Assembly (NCBI RefSeq): GCF_000024125.1
Contig: NC_013222.1
Coordinates: forward strand, 2,396,501-2,460,500
Direction: 5' to 3'
Length of the DNA stretch: 64,000 nt
Source of the DNA: Robiginitalea biformata HTCC2501
Lineage (GTDB): Bacteria > Bacteroidota > Bacteroidia > Flavobacteriales > Flavobacteriaceae
Program-made: the position numbers and the translations under genes
The notes under the pieces: model-generated
What the model saw: only the letters and a program-made list of their open reading frames with translations
What the model was told of the DNA's origin: nothing
Database searches by the model: none
Part shown: positions 44,174 to 53,594 of the stretch, one piece after another
Layout: each line of letters begins with the position of its first letter
Position numbering within the stretch: the stretch's first letter is position 1

Positions 44174-46330
44174 ATGCGAACCCGATGCTTGCCCCTGATG
44201 CTGATGTGTTTCCTGGCCATGGCCAGAGGCCAGCAACCCGGGGTAGATTTTATTGCCGGCACCATATCCATCCTCCCGGAGGCCTCCGACCATTCCATCC
44301 GGGGAACCGTACACTATACATTCCATTTCGCCGGGAAGGCAGACAGTATCTATCTGGATGCCCACAATATGGAAATCCACCGTCTGACGGTGGACGGCCA
44401 ACCCGCCACCTTTACCGCAAACGGCAAAGAACTCGCATTGGTTGCCCCCCGGGACCCGGGCCAGCATGAATTGCGAATCGAATACCTGGCCCGCCCAAGA
44501 CAAACGGTTTATTTCATCGGCCCGGAAGGCGACGGGGGGGATAGCCAGATATGGACACAGGGCCAGGGAAAATACAGCAGCCACTGGGTTCCCAGTTTTG
44601 ACGATATGCGTGAGAAAGTAGTCTTTGACCTGGAGGTTACCGCTGCACGCGGCCGGGAAGTTATTGCCAACGGGGTGCTAGAGGAGAAACGCAATCAGGG
44701 AGACAGGGTAACCTGGGTGTACGATATGGAGCAACCGATGAGCAGTTACCTGCTGGCTTTTGCCATTGGCCGGTACGACAGCATTGGGATGCAGTCGGCC
44801 TCCGGGGTCCCCATTGCCCTGTATTATCCGGCAGGGCGCCGTGCGGATGCCCGCCGGACATACCGGCATACCGATCGGGTCTTCAATTTCCTGGAGCGAG
44901 AAATCGGGGTGCCCTATCCCTGGCAGAATTACAAACAGGTGCCGGTGCGCGACTTTATGTACGCAGGCATGGAAAATACGGGGACCACATTTTTTGCCGA
45001 CTCCTACCTGGTGGACTCCATTGGGGTGAACGACCGGAATTACCTGAACGTCAACGCACACGAACTCGCGCACCAGTGGTTTGGCAACCTGGTGACCGAA
45101 ACGGACGGGGGCCAGCACTGGCTGCACGAGGGGTTTGCCACATACTACGCCTACCTGGCGGAAGGCCATATCCTGGGGGAGCGGGAAATGTACTGGGCGC
45201 TTTACCGTTCCGCCAATGCGCTGAAGCAACTCAGCCGGGACGGCAGCGGGGAGTCGCTTCTTGACCCGGGATCGGGCAGTTTGACGTTCTACGAGAAAGG
45301 GGCCTGGGCGCTCCTGGCCCTGAGGAATCTGGTGGGGGACACAGCTTTTCGGGAAGGGGTCCGATCCTACCTGCATACCTATGCATTCGGCAATGCAACC
45401 GTCGATGGATTCCTGGAGGTGATGGAGCGCGCAGCCGGAACTTCCCTGGATGGTTTTCGCCAACAATGGCTTGAAGGCAAAGATTTCCCTTACGAAGCGG
45501 CCATTTCCCACCTCAGGGAACGGGATGCTTCACTGGCCCGGTACCTGGACCTGATATCCGGGGAAGCGGGAAGCGGGGAGGGGAAAGTTGCAGGGGCCGG
45601 GGACGACCATGCGGCAGCCGAACGTGACAATGCAGTTCAGGATGTTGCCGCCCCGGGCCAGGAGGTGCTGCTAAATGCCTGGGAAGCCTTTGATGCGGCC
45701 CCATACCGGGCGGCCCTGGCCACCCGGTACGGGGCTTTGTTTGGCCCCGAATTGCTGGAAAAGTCCCGGGCAGATTCCCGGCCCGAGGTGCAAAAAGCCC
45801 TGCTCAGCATTCCGTTGCCAAACGATCCGGGGGTGCAGGCCTGGCTTGAGGGCCTCCTGGATGCACCCAGTTACGAAATCCGGGAAGCAGTCCTCTACAG
45901 GTTGTGGTCCGGGTTTCCCGACAGGCGGGCCGAATACCTGGACCGGACGGCAGACAATCCGCTTATCCAGGCCCCGAACCTGAAACAATTGTGGTGGTTG
46001 CTGGCCCTGCTCACCGAGGGGTATGCCGATCCGGAAACCGGCAGGGCGTACCTGGGGAATCTCCGGGGAACAACGGGTCCCGATTTTGACCGGGAGGTTC
46101 GCGAAAACGGTTTTCGGCTCCTCCATCAGGCCGACGCCCTGGGGGAGGAAAACCTCAAAGACCTGTTGGGCGCCACGGAACACCACAGTTGGCAGTTTCG
46201 CAAATTTGCCCGGCGGCTGCTGGACGAGCTGATCGCGGCCCGACCGGAGCGCGGCCTCTGGCAATCTCTGGCGCAGGGGCTTTCCAGGGAACGGTTCAAA
46301 TATGTCTACAATAAAATTGAGGAATTATGA
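44174..46330 (+). CDS. M1 family zinc aminopeptidase
   Basis: A 718-residue exported metallopeptidase. The signal peptide is MRTRCLPLMLMCFLAMARGQ. The N-terminal beta-saddle precedes the exopeptidase motif YAGMENTG (GxMEN type). Zinc ligands are His296, His300 and Glu319 in HELAHQWFGNLVTETDGGQHWLHE, with Glu297 as catalytic base. After the catalytic domain comes a low-complexity Gly/Glu/Ala segment (about 462-500) and then a HEAT/ARM-like C-terminal region. It probably trims peptides in the periplasm. It overlaps the patatin gene by 4 bp (ATGA). Confidence 0.94.
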   Translation: MRTRCLPLMLMCFLAMARGQQPGVDFIAGTISILPEASDHSIRGTVHYTFHFAGKADSIYLDAHNMEIHRLTVDGQPATFTANGKELALVAPRDPGQHELRIEYLARPRQTVYFIGPEGDGGDSQIWTQGQGKYSSHWVPSFDDMREKVVFDLEVTAARGREVIANGVLEEKRNQGDRVTWVYDMEQPMSSYLLAFAIGRYDSIGMQSASGVPIALYYPAGRRADARRTYRHTDRVFNFLEREIGVPYPWQNYKQVPVRDFMYAGMENTGTTFFADSYLVDSIGVNDRNYLNVNAHELAHQWFGNLVTETDGGQHWLHEGFATYYAYLAEGHILGEREMYWALYRSANALKQLSRDGSGESLLDPGSGSLTFYEKGAWALLALRNLVGDTAFREGVRSYLHTYAFGNATVDGFLEVMERAAGTSLDGFRQQWLEGKDFPYEAAISHLRERDASLARYLDLISGEAGSGEGKVAGAGDDHAAAERDNAVQDVAAPGQEVLLNAWEAFDAAPYRAALATRYGALFGPELLEKSRADSRPEVQKALLSIPLPNDPGVQAWLEGLLDAPSYEIREAVLYRLWSGFPDRRAEYLDRTADNPLIQAPNLKQLWWLLALLTEGYADPETGRAYLGNLRGTTGPDFDREVRENGFRLLHQADALGEENLKDLLGATEHHSWQFRKFARRLLDELIAARPERGLWQSLAQGLSRERFKYVYNKIEEL

Positions 46331-47232
46331 GAGCATTGGTGATATCCGGGGGAGGCAGCAAAGGGGCCTTTGCCGGAGGGGTTGCCCAATTCCTGATGGA
46401 ACAGCGGGGATACGACTACGATTTACTGTTGGGGACCTCTACGGGCAGCCTGTTGATCAGCCACCTGGCCCTCCAGAAAATTGAGAAGATCCGCAAGGTA
46501 TACACCAGCGTGAATCAGCAGAGCATCTTCAGTAACCTGCCGTTTACCATCAGCCACAAATACGGGGTAGACAGCATCGGGATCAACCACTGGAATGTTC
46601 TGAGGAATTTTATGCGGGGCAGCAAAACCTTCGGGGAGAGCCACAACCTGTTGAAACTCATTCGGAAAACGATTACCAAAGAAGAGTTTCAAACCCTGAA
46701 AACGGGCCCCAAGGACCTCGTGGTGACCGTCTCGAACCTGTCGCTCAACCAGGTGGAATACAAGTCCATCAACGACTTTGACTACGACGAATTCTGCGAA
46801 TGGATCTGGATATCCTGCAATTATATCCCGTTTATGAGCCTGGTCCGCAAAAACGGGTGCGAATATGCCGATGGCGGGCTGGGGTCCATGGTACCCGTTG
46901 AAGAAGCTATCCGACGCGGTGCCACCGAGGTGGATGCGATTGTCCTGCACACGGAGGTGACCCACCTGAACCGGATGCCGTCGCGCAACGCGTTCTCCCT
47001 GATGACCAATATGTTCGCCTTTATGCTCGACCGGATTGAACAGCAGAATATCAAAATAGGGAAATTCGTTGCGAGCAACCAGAACGCGCTCATCAACTTC
47101 TACTATACCCCGACCATCCTGACGACCAATTCGCTGATTTTTGACAAGGAGCAAATGACGCAATGGTGGGAACGCGGGTTTCAGTATGCCGCTTCAAAGA
47201 GCGAGCAGGCCAGCGAACTGGAACCGGAATAG
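46327..47232 (+). CDS. patatin-like phospholipase
   Basis: A 301-residue patatin-family lipid acyl hydrolase. The oxyanion loop is SGGGSKGAFAGG (about 7-18), the nucleophile elbow GTSTG with Ser38, and the dyad Asp is in YADGGLGSMVP. There is no signal peptide, so it is predicted to be cytoplasmic or membrane-peripheral. The start overlaps the M1 stop by ATGA, giving an M1-patatin operon. The substrate is not evident. Confidence 0.93.
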   Translation: MRALVISGGGSKGAFAGGVAQFLMEQRGYDYDLLLGTSTGSLLISHLALQKIEKIRKVYTSVNQQSIFSNLPFTISHKYGVDSIGINHWNVLRNFMRGSKTFGESHNLLKLIRKTITKEEFQTLKTGPKDLVVTVSNLSLNQVEYKSINDFDYDEFCEWIWISCNYIPFMSLVRKNGCEYADGGLGSMVPVEEAIRRGATEVDAIVLHTEVTHLNRMPSRNAFSLMTNMFAFMLDRIEQQNIKIGKFVASNQNALINFYYTPTILTTNSLIFDKEQMTQWWERGFQYAASKSEQASELEPE

Positions 47233-47261
47233 CAGGGGCAATATTCGGGCAATTGCGGGGC

Positions 47262-47780
47262 CTACCAGAGTTCCCCGATCTCTTTCTTGACAAAAGCCAG
47301 AGCCGTGGCGGAAGGGGAGGCCTTGTCCATCGTGTCGTTGAGGATGTCCTCCCGAAGCTTTTCGGCCGTATCCGACGTGCTCATCCCGGCTTTCCGGATG
47401 GCCTGAATGGTAGCGTTCTTGGCCGCCTTGATCACATTCCAGCACTCATCCGTCATGTAGATTTGCTGGGAGAGGTTGTGGTCGAATTCGTTTTCGATGT
47501 TGCGGATCAGCAGGTTTTCATATTCCGATTTGTCGGCGGATTTCGGAGCTACCCGCACCACGAGGCTCGGGATGGAAATCCGCTCCAGGAAAAGGGCCAT
47601 CCGCTCGTAGGCCTGCAACCGGATGGGCAGGGCCTCCTTCTGGTTTTCTTTGTGGAGCAGGTATCGCCTGCGGCCTTCCTCGTTCCGGGTGTGCAGCCTG
47701 AAAAAGTAAAAAGCCACCACTCCGGTTACCACGGCGGGCAAAAGGAAGGCAAAAAGTTGTAGAATATCGTCTCCGGTCAT
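47262..47780 (-). CDS. single-pass membrane protein with coiled cytoplasmic domain, unknown
   Basis: A 172-residue protein of unknown function. One N-terminal transmembrane segment (about 8-27: LQLFAFLLPAVVTGVVAFYFF) is followed by a charged region (RLHTRNEEGRRRYLLHKENQKEALPIRLQAYERMALFLERI) and a largely helical C-terminus. The start is ATG 47780. It is 69 bp downstream of the OmpA-like lipoprotein gene on the same strand, so the two may be co-expressed. The overall look is that of a conserved flavobacterial protein, but I cannot assign a role. Confidence 0.65.
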   Translation of the reverse strand: MTGDDILQLFAFLLPAVVTGVVAFYFFRLHTRNEEGRRRYLLHKENQKEALPIRLQAYERMALFLERISIPSLVVRVAPKSADKSEYENLLIRNIENEFDHNLSQQIYMTDECWNVIKAAKNATIQAIRKAGMSTSDTAEKLREDILNDTMDKASPSATALAFVKKEIGELW

Positions 47781-47849
47781 CGTGTTGGTTTTGGTTTGGT
47801 TTCTTGTGGGAAAACGGCTGAAATCCCCAAAAAGTATCCCATTGCGGGT

Positions 47850-48641
47850 CTAATTCTTGGTTTGCGATTTAACCTGCTGATAAAATTCCCTGTAACCCGG
47901 ATGGATCAGGATGTCCACCCCTTCGCTGAAATTCCCGTCCCGGCCCCTGGCGCTCAACCGGTCGGCCGGGATGTCGTAGTCATCCCTCAGCGCATTCATC
48001 ACGGAAACTCCCTGCCGGGCGGCCAGGGCGAGGTCGCCGATCATCGACAGGCCTTCTACCGTTACGTCAAGGTGTGGGTGCGACTTCAGCAATTCGGAAA
48101 TACCCTGTAGCCAGGGGCCGGCATCTTCGGTGATTTCAGTTCCGGTATCGCTTCCAAACACTTGTTCCAGGCTGCCGGAGATTACCAGGCCGCCTCCGGA
48201 AACCTTGAGTTTCGCATCGGGCCCCAGGGTGGCCTTTGCATCCGACAACAGGGCGATGATGGAGGAATCGTTCCGGCTGATGGTCTCGGTCATCGCCCGC
48301 AATTCCTGCTCCTTGTTTTGCAGGGAACCCAGGGCCTGGTTCAGGGCCGAGGTATTCTTGTTGGAAACCTCGGCGAAACTCCCCAGGTTTTCTAGCAATG
48401 TGGCGTTGGCCTCCTTGAGTTCGCCCACTTGTTTTTCGTAGGAATCTGCGCGTGCCAGGCTGGCTTTTTCACGTGCCTGGGCCTCCGCCAGCTCGCGCCG
48501 AACCTGCATCAGTTCGGACTCCAGCGTATCGATCTGCGCCTGCAATTCACTCCGTCGCTGGCCCATGGCGCTACAGGCAACCAGCATAGCCATAACCAAC
48601 AAGAGCGGGAAATATTTTGGGGTTCGGGTACAATTCTCCAT
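47850..48641 (-). CDS. OmpA-like lipoprotein with degenerate peptidoglycan-binding site
   Basis: A 263-residue predicted lipoprotein. The signal peptide ends in the lipobox VAC (Cys23) and is followed by a long coiled coil (about 30-105, RSELQAQIDTLESELMQVRRELAEAQAREKA). The C-terminal domain aligns by eye with the OmpA domain of the 54300-55163 protein. The peptidoglycan-contacting TDN in EGHTDN is replaced by EGLSM, though an Arg equivalent is kept (AARQG). It is probably a diverged paralogue of that protein. Envelope localisation is likely, but peptidoglycan binding may be lost. Confidence 0.75.
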   Translation of the reverse strand: MENCTRTPKYFPLLLVMAMLVACSAMGQRRSELQAQIDTLESELMQVRRELAEAQAREKASLARADSYEKQVGELKEANATLLENLGSFAEVSNKNTSALNQALGSLQNKEQELRAMTETISRNDSSIIALLSDAKATLGPDAKLKVSGGGLVISGSLEQVFGSDTGTEITEDAGPWLQGISELLKSHPHLDVTVEGLSMIGDLALAARQGVSVMNALRDDYDIPADRLSARGRDGNFSEGVDILIHPGYREFYQQVKSQTKN

Positions 48642-48696
48642 ACTACAACATTCGGGTTTTCTGCAAATATACGTTTCCTGCGGATCGTTCCGGGGC

Positions 48697-49977
48697 TTAA
48701 TTCCCGGTACCCAGATAATCGAGGGTCAGTTCGGTCATCGCCCGGACGCCCAGGAGCATCCCGGAGTCGTCTATTTTGAAATCCGGGGTGTGGTGGGGAA
48801 AGGACTCCGTATTTCCCGGGGTCATCCCGCCCAGGAAGAAGAAGAACCCGGGGACCTCCCGCTGGAAATACGAGAAATCCTCTGCCCCGGTTACCGCCTT
48901 GGAGTTTTTCACGTTTTCCGCCCCGGCAACCCGCTGGAGGGTGGGAAGCATTTGCTCCACCAGGGCCGGGTCGTTGTAGGTAATGTCCGTTGCATCCCGG
49001 ATGGTCAGGGTCGCTTCGCCCTGGTAGGCCTTGGCGATACCGGTGATCATTTCCTCCATACGCCGGTTGATCTGGTCCTTCATATCGTAGTCAAGCGTGC
49101 GGATGGTCCCGATCATTTCGGCGCTCTCGGGGATGATGTTAAAACGCACCCCGCTCTTGATCTTGCCCACGGTGATTACGGCCGCCTCGTTGGTCAGGTT
49201 TGCCTCCCGGGAAATAATGGTCTGCAGGCCGTCGATGATCTTGGCGCTGATCAATATCGGGTCTACCCCGGACCAGGGCTGGGAGCCGTGCGACTGTTTC
49301 CCTTTTACCCGGATGGTAAATTCCTGGGCAGCGGCCATTACGCCGCCGGATTTATAGCGAATGGTTCCTACAGGAGTCTGGGAATTGATGTGCAGGCCAA
49401 AGATGGCATCCACGTCCGGGTTTTTCAGGACCCCTTCTTTTACCATGAGCAGGGCGCCGCCTTCTTCCCCGGGGGGTGGGCCTTCCTCTGCCGGCTGGAA
49501 AATAAATTTCACGGTTCCGTTAATTTTGTCCCTGTGCCCGGAGAGGATTTCCGCAACCCCCATGAGGATGGCCGTATGCGTATCATGCCCGCAGGCGTGC
49601 ATCACGCCCACTTCTTCGCCCAGGAATTCCGTGGTCACCTCGGATTTGAACGGCAGGTCGTTCCGCTCCCGTACGGGCAGGGCGTCGATATCGGCACGCA
49701 GGGCCACTACTTTGCCTGGCCGGTCTCCCTTGAGGACGCCGACAACCCCCGTGTGGGCCACGCCGGTTTGCACTTCGATTCCGAGTGATTTCAGGTGGGC
49801 TGCAATCTTTTCAGCCGTCTTGAACTCCCGGTTCGACAATTCGGGGAATTGGTGGATATCGTGGCGCCAGTCGATTACTTTGGCTTCTATGGCCTGGTAT
49901 TCGGATTCAAGGTTGGCGTGCTGGGCAAATCCTGCGGTTGCGGCAAGCAGCAGAAAGCATCGGATCAGTTGTTTCAT
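48697..49977 (-). CDS. M20 family exported amidohydrolase
   Basis: A 426-residue M20D-type metallohydrolase, similar to N-acyl-amino-acid or hippurate hydrolases. The signal peptide is MKQLIRCFLLLAATAGFAQ. Metal-binding motifs are MHACGHDTHTAIL (Cys and His ligands) and QPAEEGPPPGEEGGA. The dimerisation domain contains GKQSHGSQPWSGVDPI, and the last ligand His is in FPHHTPDF. Likely periplasmic deacylation or amide hydrolysis of amino-acid conjugates. Divergent from the UvrD gene across a 162-bp gap. Confidence 0.93.
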   Translation of the reverse strand: MKQLIRCFLLLAATAGFAQHANLESEYQAIEAKVIDWRHDIHQFPELSNREFKTAEKIAAHLKSLGIEVQTGVAHTGVVGVLKGDRPGKVVALRADIDALPVRERNDLPFKSEVTTEFLGEEVGVMHACGHDTHTAILMGVAEILSGHRDKINGTVKFIFQPAEEGPPPGEEGGALLMVKEGVLKNPDVDAIFGLHINSQTPVGTIRYKSGGVMAAAQEFTIRVKGKQSHGSQPWSGVDPILISAKIIDGLQTIISREANLTNEAAVITVGKIKSGVRFNIIPESAEMIGTIRTLDYDMKDQINRRMEEMITGIAKAYQGEATLTIRDATDITYNDPALVEQMLPTLQRVAGAENVKNSKAVTGAEDFSYFQREVPGFFFFLGGMTPGNTESFPHHTPDFKIDDSGMLLGVRAMTELTLDYLGTGN

Positions 49978-50139
49978 AGGGTCATTTTATTATCGTTTGC
50001 AAGAATTAGTGGATGGTACCGGATGGGCTCGGCGCTGCGGCCCGCCGGGTTGAAAGGGCCTAAAGATATTCAAATTGGAAAAAACGACCCCGGATTGTTT
50101 ATAATTCCCGTTGGAACCGTTTTGAGGTTGCGGTGAATT

Positions 50140-52491
50140 ATGGCTAAATTCACCCCCTCTAAGTTGCTGCCCGGCATGTTTCTCGATGAACTCAATGATG
50201 CACAGAAGGCACCCGTCCTCCACAAGGACGGGCCCTTGATGGTAATAGCCGGAGCCGGCTCGGGGAAGACCCGCGTGCTGACCTACCGAATTGCCCACCT
50301 GATGAACCAGGGCGTGGACGCCTTCAACATCCTGTCCCTGACCTTTACAAACAAAGCGGCCCGGGAGATGAAGAAGCGGATTGCAGACATCGTGGGTTCC
50401 GGGGAAGCCAAAAACCTGTGGATGGGCACCTTTCATTCCGTCTTTGCCCGGCTGCTGCGCTACGACGGCGACAAATTGGGTTACCCGAGCAATTTCACCA
50501 TCTACGACACCCAGGATTCCCAGCGGCTGATCGCCTCGATCATCAAGGAGATGGGCCTGGACAAGGATGTGTACAAGTACAAGCAAATCCAGCAGCGCAT
50601 TTCCTCCTATAAAAACAGCCTCATTACCGTAAAGGCCTATTTCCAGAACCCGGAACTCATGGAGGCGGACGCGATGGCCAAACGGCCCAGGCTGGGGGAA
50701 ATCTACCGGCATTACGTGGACCGTTGCTTTAAGGCAGGGGCCATGGACTTTGACGACCTGCTCCTGCGGACCAACGAACTGCTGAACCGTTTCCCTGAAG
50801 TGCTGCACAAATACCAGGAGCGTTTCCGCTACATCCTGGTGGATGAGTACCAGGACACGAACCATTCCCAGTACCTGATCGTTCGGGCGCTTGCAGACCG
50901 GTTCCAGAATATCTGCGTGGTTGGGGACGATGCCCAGAGTATCTATTCCTTCCGTGGCGCCAATATCACGAACATCCTGAATTTTCAGCGGGATTACGAC
51001 GACGTGGCGGTGTATCGCCTGGAACAAAACTACCGTTCCACAAAGAATATTGTCGGGGCGGCCAACAGCGTGATCGCCCGGAATAAAAACCAGCTCGAAA
51101 AAGTAGTGTGGACTTCCAATGAGGAAGGGCCTCGCATTAAGTTGCACCGCAGTCCCACCGATGCCGAAGAGGGGCGTTTTGTGGCGTCGTCCATCTTTGA
51201 GGAGAAAATGCGGCACCAAATGCCCAACGGACATTTTGCCGTCCTCTACCGGACCAACTCCCAGTCCCGGGCCATCGAGGACGCGCTCCGGAAACGCGAT
51301 ATTCCCTACCGGATCTACGGGGGGCTGTCCTTTTACCAACGAAAGGAAATCAAGGACGTACTGGCCTACCTGCGCCTCATTGTGAACCCCGGGGACGAAG
51401 AGGCCCTGAAGCGGGTTGTCAATTTCCCCACGCGGGGCATCGGGCAAACCACCATGGATAAGTTAACCGTGGCGGCCAACGCATCCGGCCGCACCATTTT
51501 TGAACACATCGAAAACCTGGAGAGCGAGCCGCTTGGGCTGAACCGGGGGACCCGGGGGAAGCTGTCGGATTTCGCAACGATGATCCGGAGTTTCCAGGTA
51601 CTCAACCAAAGTGCCGATGCCTTTACGCTTGCCGAACACGTGGCCAAAAAATCCGGGTTGCTGCTGGAGTTCAAAAAGGACGGGACGCCGGAAGGGATAG
51701 CCCGCATGGAGAATATCGAAGAGCTCCTCAACGGGATCAAGGACTTTGTGGAAGGGCAGAAGGAAGTGGCCGATGCCAAAGGCGACCTGTCGGAATTTCT
51801 GGAGGACGTTGCCCTGGCCACGGACATGGACAAGGATACGGGCGACGAGGACCGCGTGGCCCTGATGACCATCCACCTGGCCAAGGGGCTGGAATTCCCC
51901 TACGTGTATATTGTGGGGATGGAGGAAGACCTCTTCCCCTCGGCCATGAGCATGAATACGCGGAGCGAACTCGAAGAGGAGCGACGGCTGTTCTACGTGG
52001 CGCTGACCCGGGCAGAAAAACAGGCCTACCTTACCTATACCCAGAACCGCTACCGATGGGGGAAACTCATCGATGCGGAACCCAGCCGGTTTATCGAGGA
52101 AATCGAGGAGTCTTATATCGAAAACTTAACTCCGGTAGACAACTACCGCTACCGCCCCCTGATCGATTCGGATATTTTCGGGGACGTGGATAAAAGCCGG
52201 CTGCGGCAGAAGAAACCGGTTGCGGGAACCCCTCCGTCCCGGACCGGGCCCAAACCCGAACAGCTCCGGAGGCTCCGGAAACTGAAACCGGATATTGCCT
52301 CTCCCAAAGGTTCGGACACGGTCATCGCCGACCTGCAGGAGGGAACCCGCGTGGACCATTCGCGCTTTGGGGCGGGCACCGTATTGAAAGTGGAAGGCGC
52401 GGGCAACGACAAGAAGGCCGAAATCCGTTTTGAACGGGGGGATGTCAAAAAGCTGCTGCTCCGTTTTGCCAAACTCCGGGTACTCGATTAA
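50140..52491 (+). CDS. UvrD/PcrA-type superfamily I DNA helicase
   Basis: A 783-residue 3'-5' helicase of the UvrD/PcrA/Rep group, acting in excision and mismatch repair and in clearing recombination intermediates. Q-motif LNDAQKAPVLHKDGPLMVIAGAGSGKTRVL with Walker A, motif Ia LTFTNKAAREMKKRI, motif II ILVDEYQDTN, motif III VVGDDAQSIYSFRGA, motif IV LEQNYRST, motif V MTIHLAKGLEFPYV and motif VI FYVALTRAEKQAYLTY are all present. The C-terminus has the tudor-like DHSRFGAGTVLKVEG region. There is a hairpin (52497-52521) after the stop. Confidence 0.95.
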   Translation: MAKFTPSKLLPGMFLDELNDAQKAPVLHKDGPLMVIAGAGSGKTRVLTYRIAHLMNQGVDAFNILSLTFTNKAAREMKKRIADIVGSGEAKNLWMGTFHSVFARLLRYDGDKLGYPSNFTIYDTQDSQRLIASIIKEMGLDKDVYKYKQIQQRISSYKNSLITVKAYFQNPELMEADAMAKRPRLGEIYRHYVDRCFKAGAMDFDDLLLRTNELLNRFPEVLHKYQERFRYILVDEYQDTNHSQYLIVRALADRFQNICVVGDDAQSIYSFRGANITNILNFQRDYDDVAVYRLEQNYRSTKNIVGAANSVIARNKNQLEKVVWTSNEEGPRIKLHRSPTDAEEGRFVASSIFEEKMRHQMPNGHFAVLYRTNSQSRAIEDALRKRDIPYRIYGGLSFYQRKEIKDVLAYLRLIVNPGDEEALKRVVNFPTRGIGQTTMDKLTVAANASGRTIFEHIENLESEPLGLNRGTRGKLSDFATMIRSFQVLNQSADAFTLAEHVAKKSGLLLEFKKDGTPEGIARMENIEELLNGIKDFVEGQKEVADAKGDLSEFLEDVALATDMDKDTGDEDRVALMTIHLAKGLEFPYVYIVGMEEDLFPSAMSMNTRSELEEERRLFYVALTRAEKQAYLTYTQNRYRWGKLIDAEPSRFIEEIEESYIENLTPVDNYRYRPLIDSDIFGDVDKSRLRQKKPVAGTPPSRTGPKPEQLRRLRKLKPDIASPKGSDTVIADLQEGTRVDHSRFGAGTVLKVEGAGNDKKAEIRFERGDVKKLLLRFAKLRVLD

Positions 52492-52496
52492 AGCGG

Positions 52497-52521
52497 GGCC
52501 GGCCGTTGGTTCTTACCGGCC
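52497..52521. terminator. candidate weak terminator after the helicase gene
   Basis: GGCCGG and CCGGCC can pair as a 6-bp stem just after the helicase stop codon, but no T-run follows. Low confidence as a terminator. Confidence 0.25.
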
Positions 52522-52611
52522 AATTGTCGTACCTTATCCCGTGGATAGTGGATTTACGACCGCAGCCTTCCGGTGCAAGCCGGTATAGTATTCACCAAAA
52601 GATTTGAGATA

Positions 52612-53526
52612 ATGAACCTGAACCTGAATCGTTTCGCCAGCATCGCACTCCTGGCCTCCCTGTGGATGCTCCCGGGCTGCCAGTCCTCCGGGAATGCGCA
52701 GGAACCTGAAGTAAACCAGCCTGCCGACGATACGCCGGATACCGCATCGCTGCCCGATGTGGATGCGCCGGATTACTGGGATGACGCCGAACTGGTCTGG
52801 AGCGATGAATTTGACGGGGATGCCCTGGACACCGAAAAATGGCGTTTTGAAACCGGCGCCCATGGCTGGGGAAACAACGAATGGCAGAACTACGTGGAAG
52901 ACGGGGTTACAGAAGTCAGTGAGGGGACGCTGAAAATCACGGCCCGCAAGGTCGGTTCCGGGGGCAATGCAGGGGACTACGAATCGGCCCGGCTGAACAG
53001 CCGGCAGGATTTCACCTTTGGCCGGCTGGAGATCCGGGCGCGTATCCCGGAGCACAAAGGCAACGGCATCTGGCCGGCCCTCTGGATGCTCGGATCGAAT
53101 ATCGGGACGGTGGGGTGGCCGCATTGCGGCGAGATCGATATTATGGAATACGTGAGCTTTGAGCCCGACCAGATGCATTTTTCCATCCACAGTTCGGCCA
53201 ATAACCATATGAATGGCACACAGATCACCTCAGGCCCGGTTCCCCTGGAAACGGTGGAGGAGGAATTCCATGTCTACGGGGTGCTCTGGACATCCAAATA
53301 CCTGAAGTTTTACCTGGACGACCCGGCCAATGTGGAGCTGATCTTTCGGCGACCCATCCCGACAACTGCCGAAAACTGGCCATTCAGCCAGCCGTTTTAT
53401 TTCCTGATGAACATTGCCGTCGGGGGCAACTGGGGCGGGCTCCAAGGGGTGGATGACAGCATCTTCCCGGCTACCATGGAGGTGGATTATGTGCGGGTTT
53501 ACCAGGTGCCGCGAAGCGACGGCTGA
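52612..53526 (+). CDS. glycoside hydrolase family 16 lipoprotein (beta-glucanase/laminarinase-like)
   Basis: A 304-residue predicted lipoprotein endo-beta-glucanase. ATG 52612 gives a signal with lipobox LPGC (Cys23), followed by an acidic linker (about 25-55). The GH16 catalytic motif ExDxxE is Glu174-Ile-Asp176-Ile-Met-Glu179, with nucleophile, assisting Asp and acid/base. Upstream FGRLEIRARIPEHKGNGIWPALWML and the aromatic WGNNEWQNY fit the laminarinase subgroup. It would degrade algal beta-1,3-glucan at the surface. No susCD-like pair or other glycosidases are adjacent, so it is not an obvious polysaccharide-utilisation locus. Confidence 0.92.
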   Translation: MNLNLNRFASIALLASLWMLPGCQSSGNAQEPEVNQPADDTPDTASLPDVDAPDYWDDAELVWSDEFDGDALDTEKWRFETGAHGWGNNEWQNYVEDGVTEVSEGTLKITARKVGSGGNAGDYESARLNSRQDFTFGRLEIRARIPEHKGNGIWPALWMLGSNIGTVGWPHCGEIDIMEYVSFEPDQMHFSIHSSANNHMNGTQITSGPVPLETVEEEFHVYGVLWTSKYLKFYLDDPANVELIFRRPIPTTAENWPFSQPFYFLMNIAVGGNWGGLQGVDDSIFPATMEVDYVRVYQVPRSDG

Positions 53527-53594
53527 GTATCCTCGGGAAAAGTGTCCCACATCTTCGAAATGCGAGTAATTTTCTAATTGGAATAGTTGGAGTT

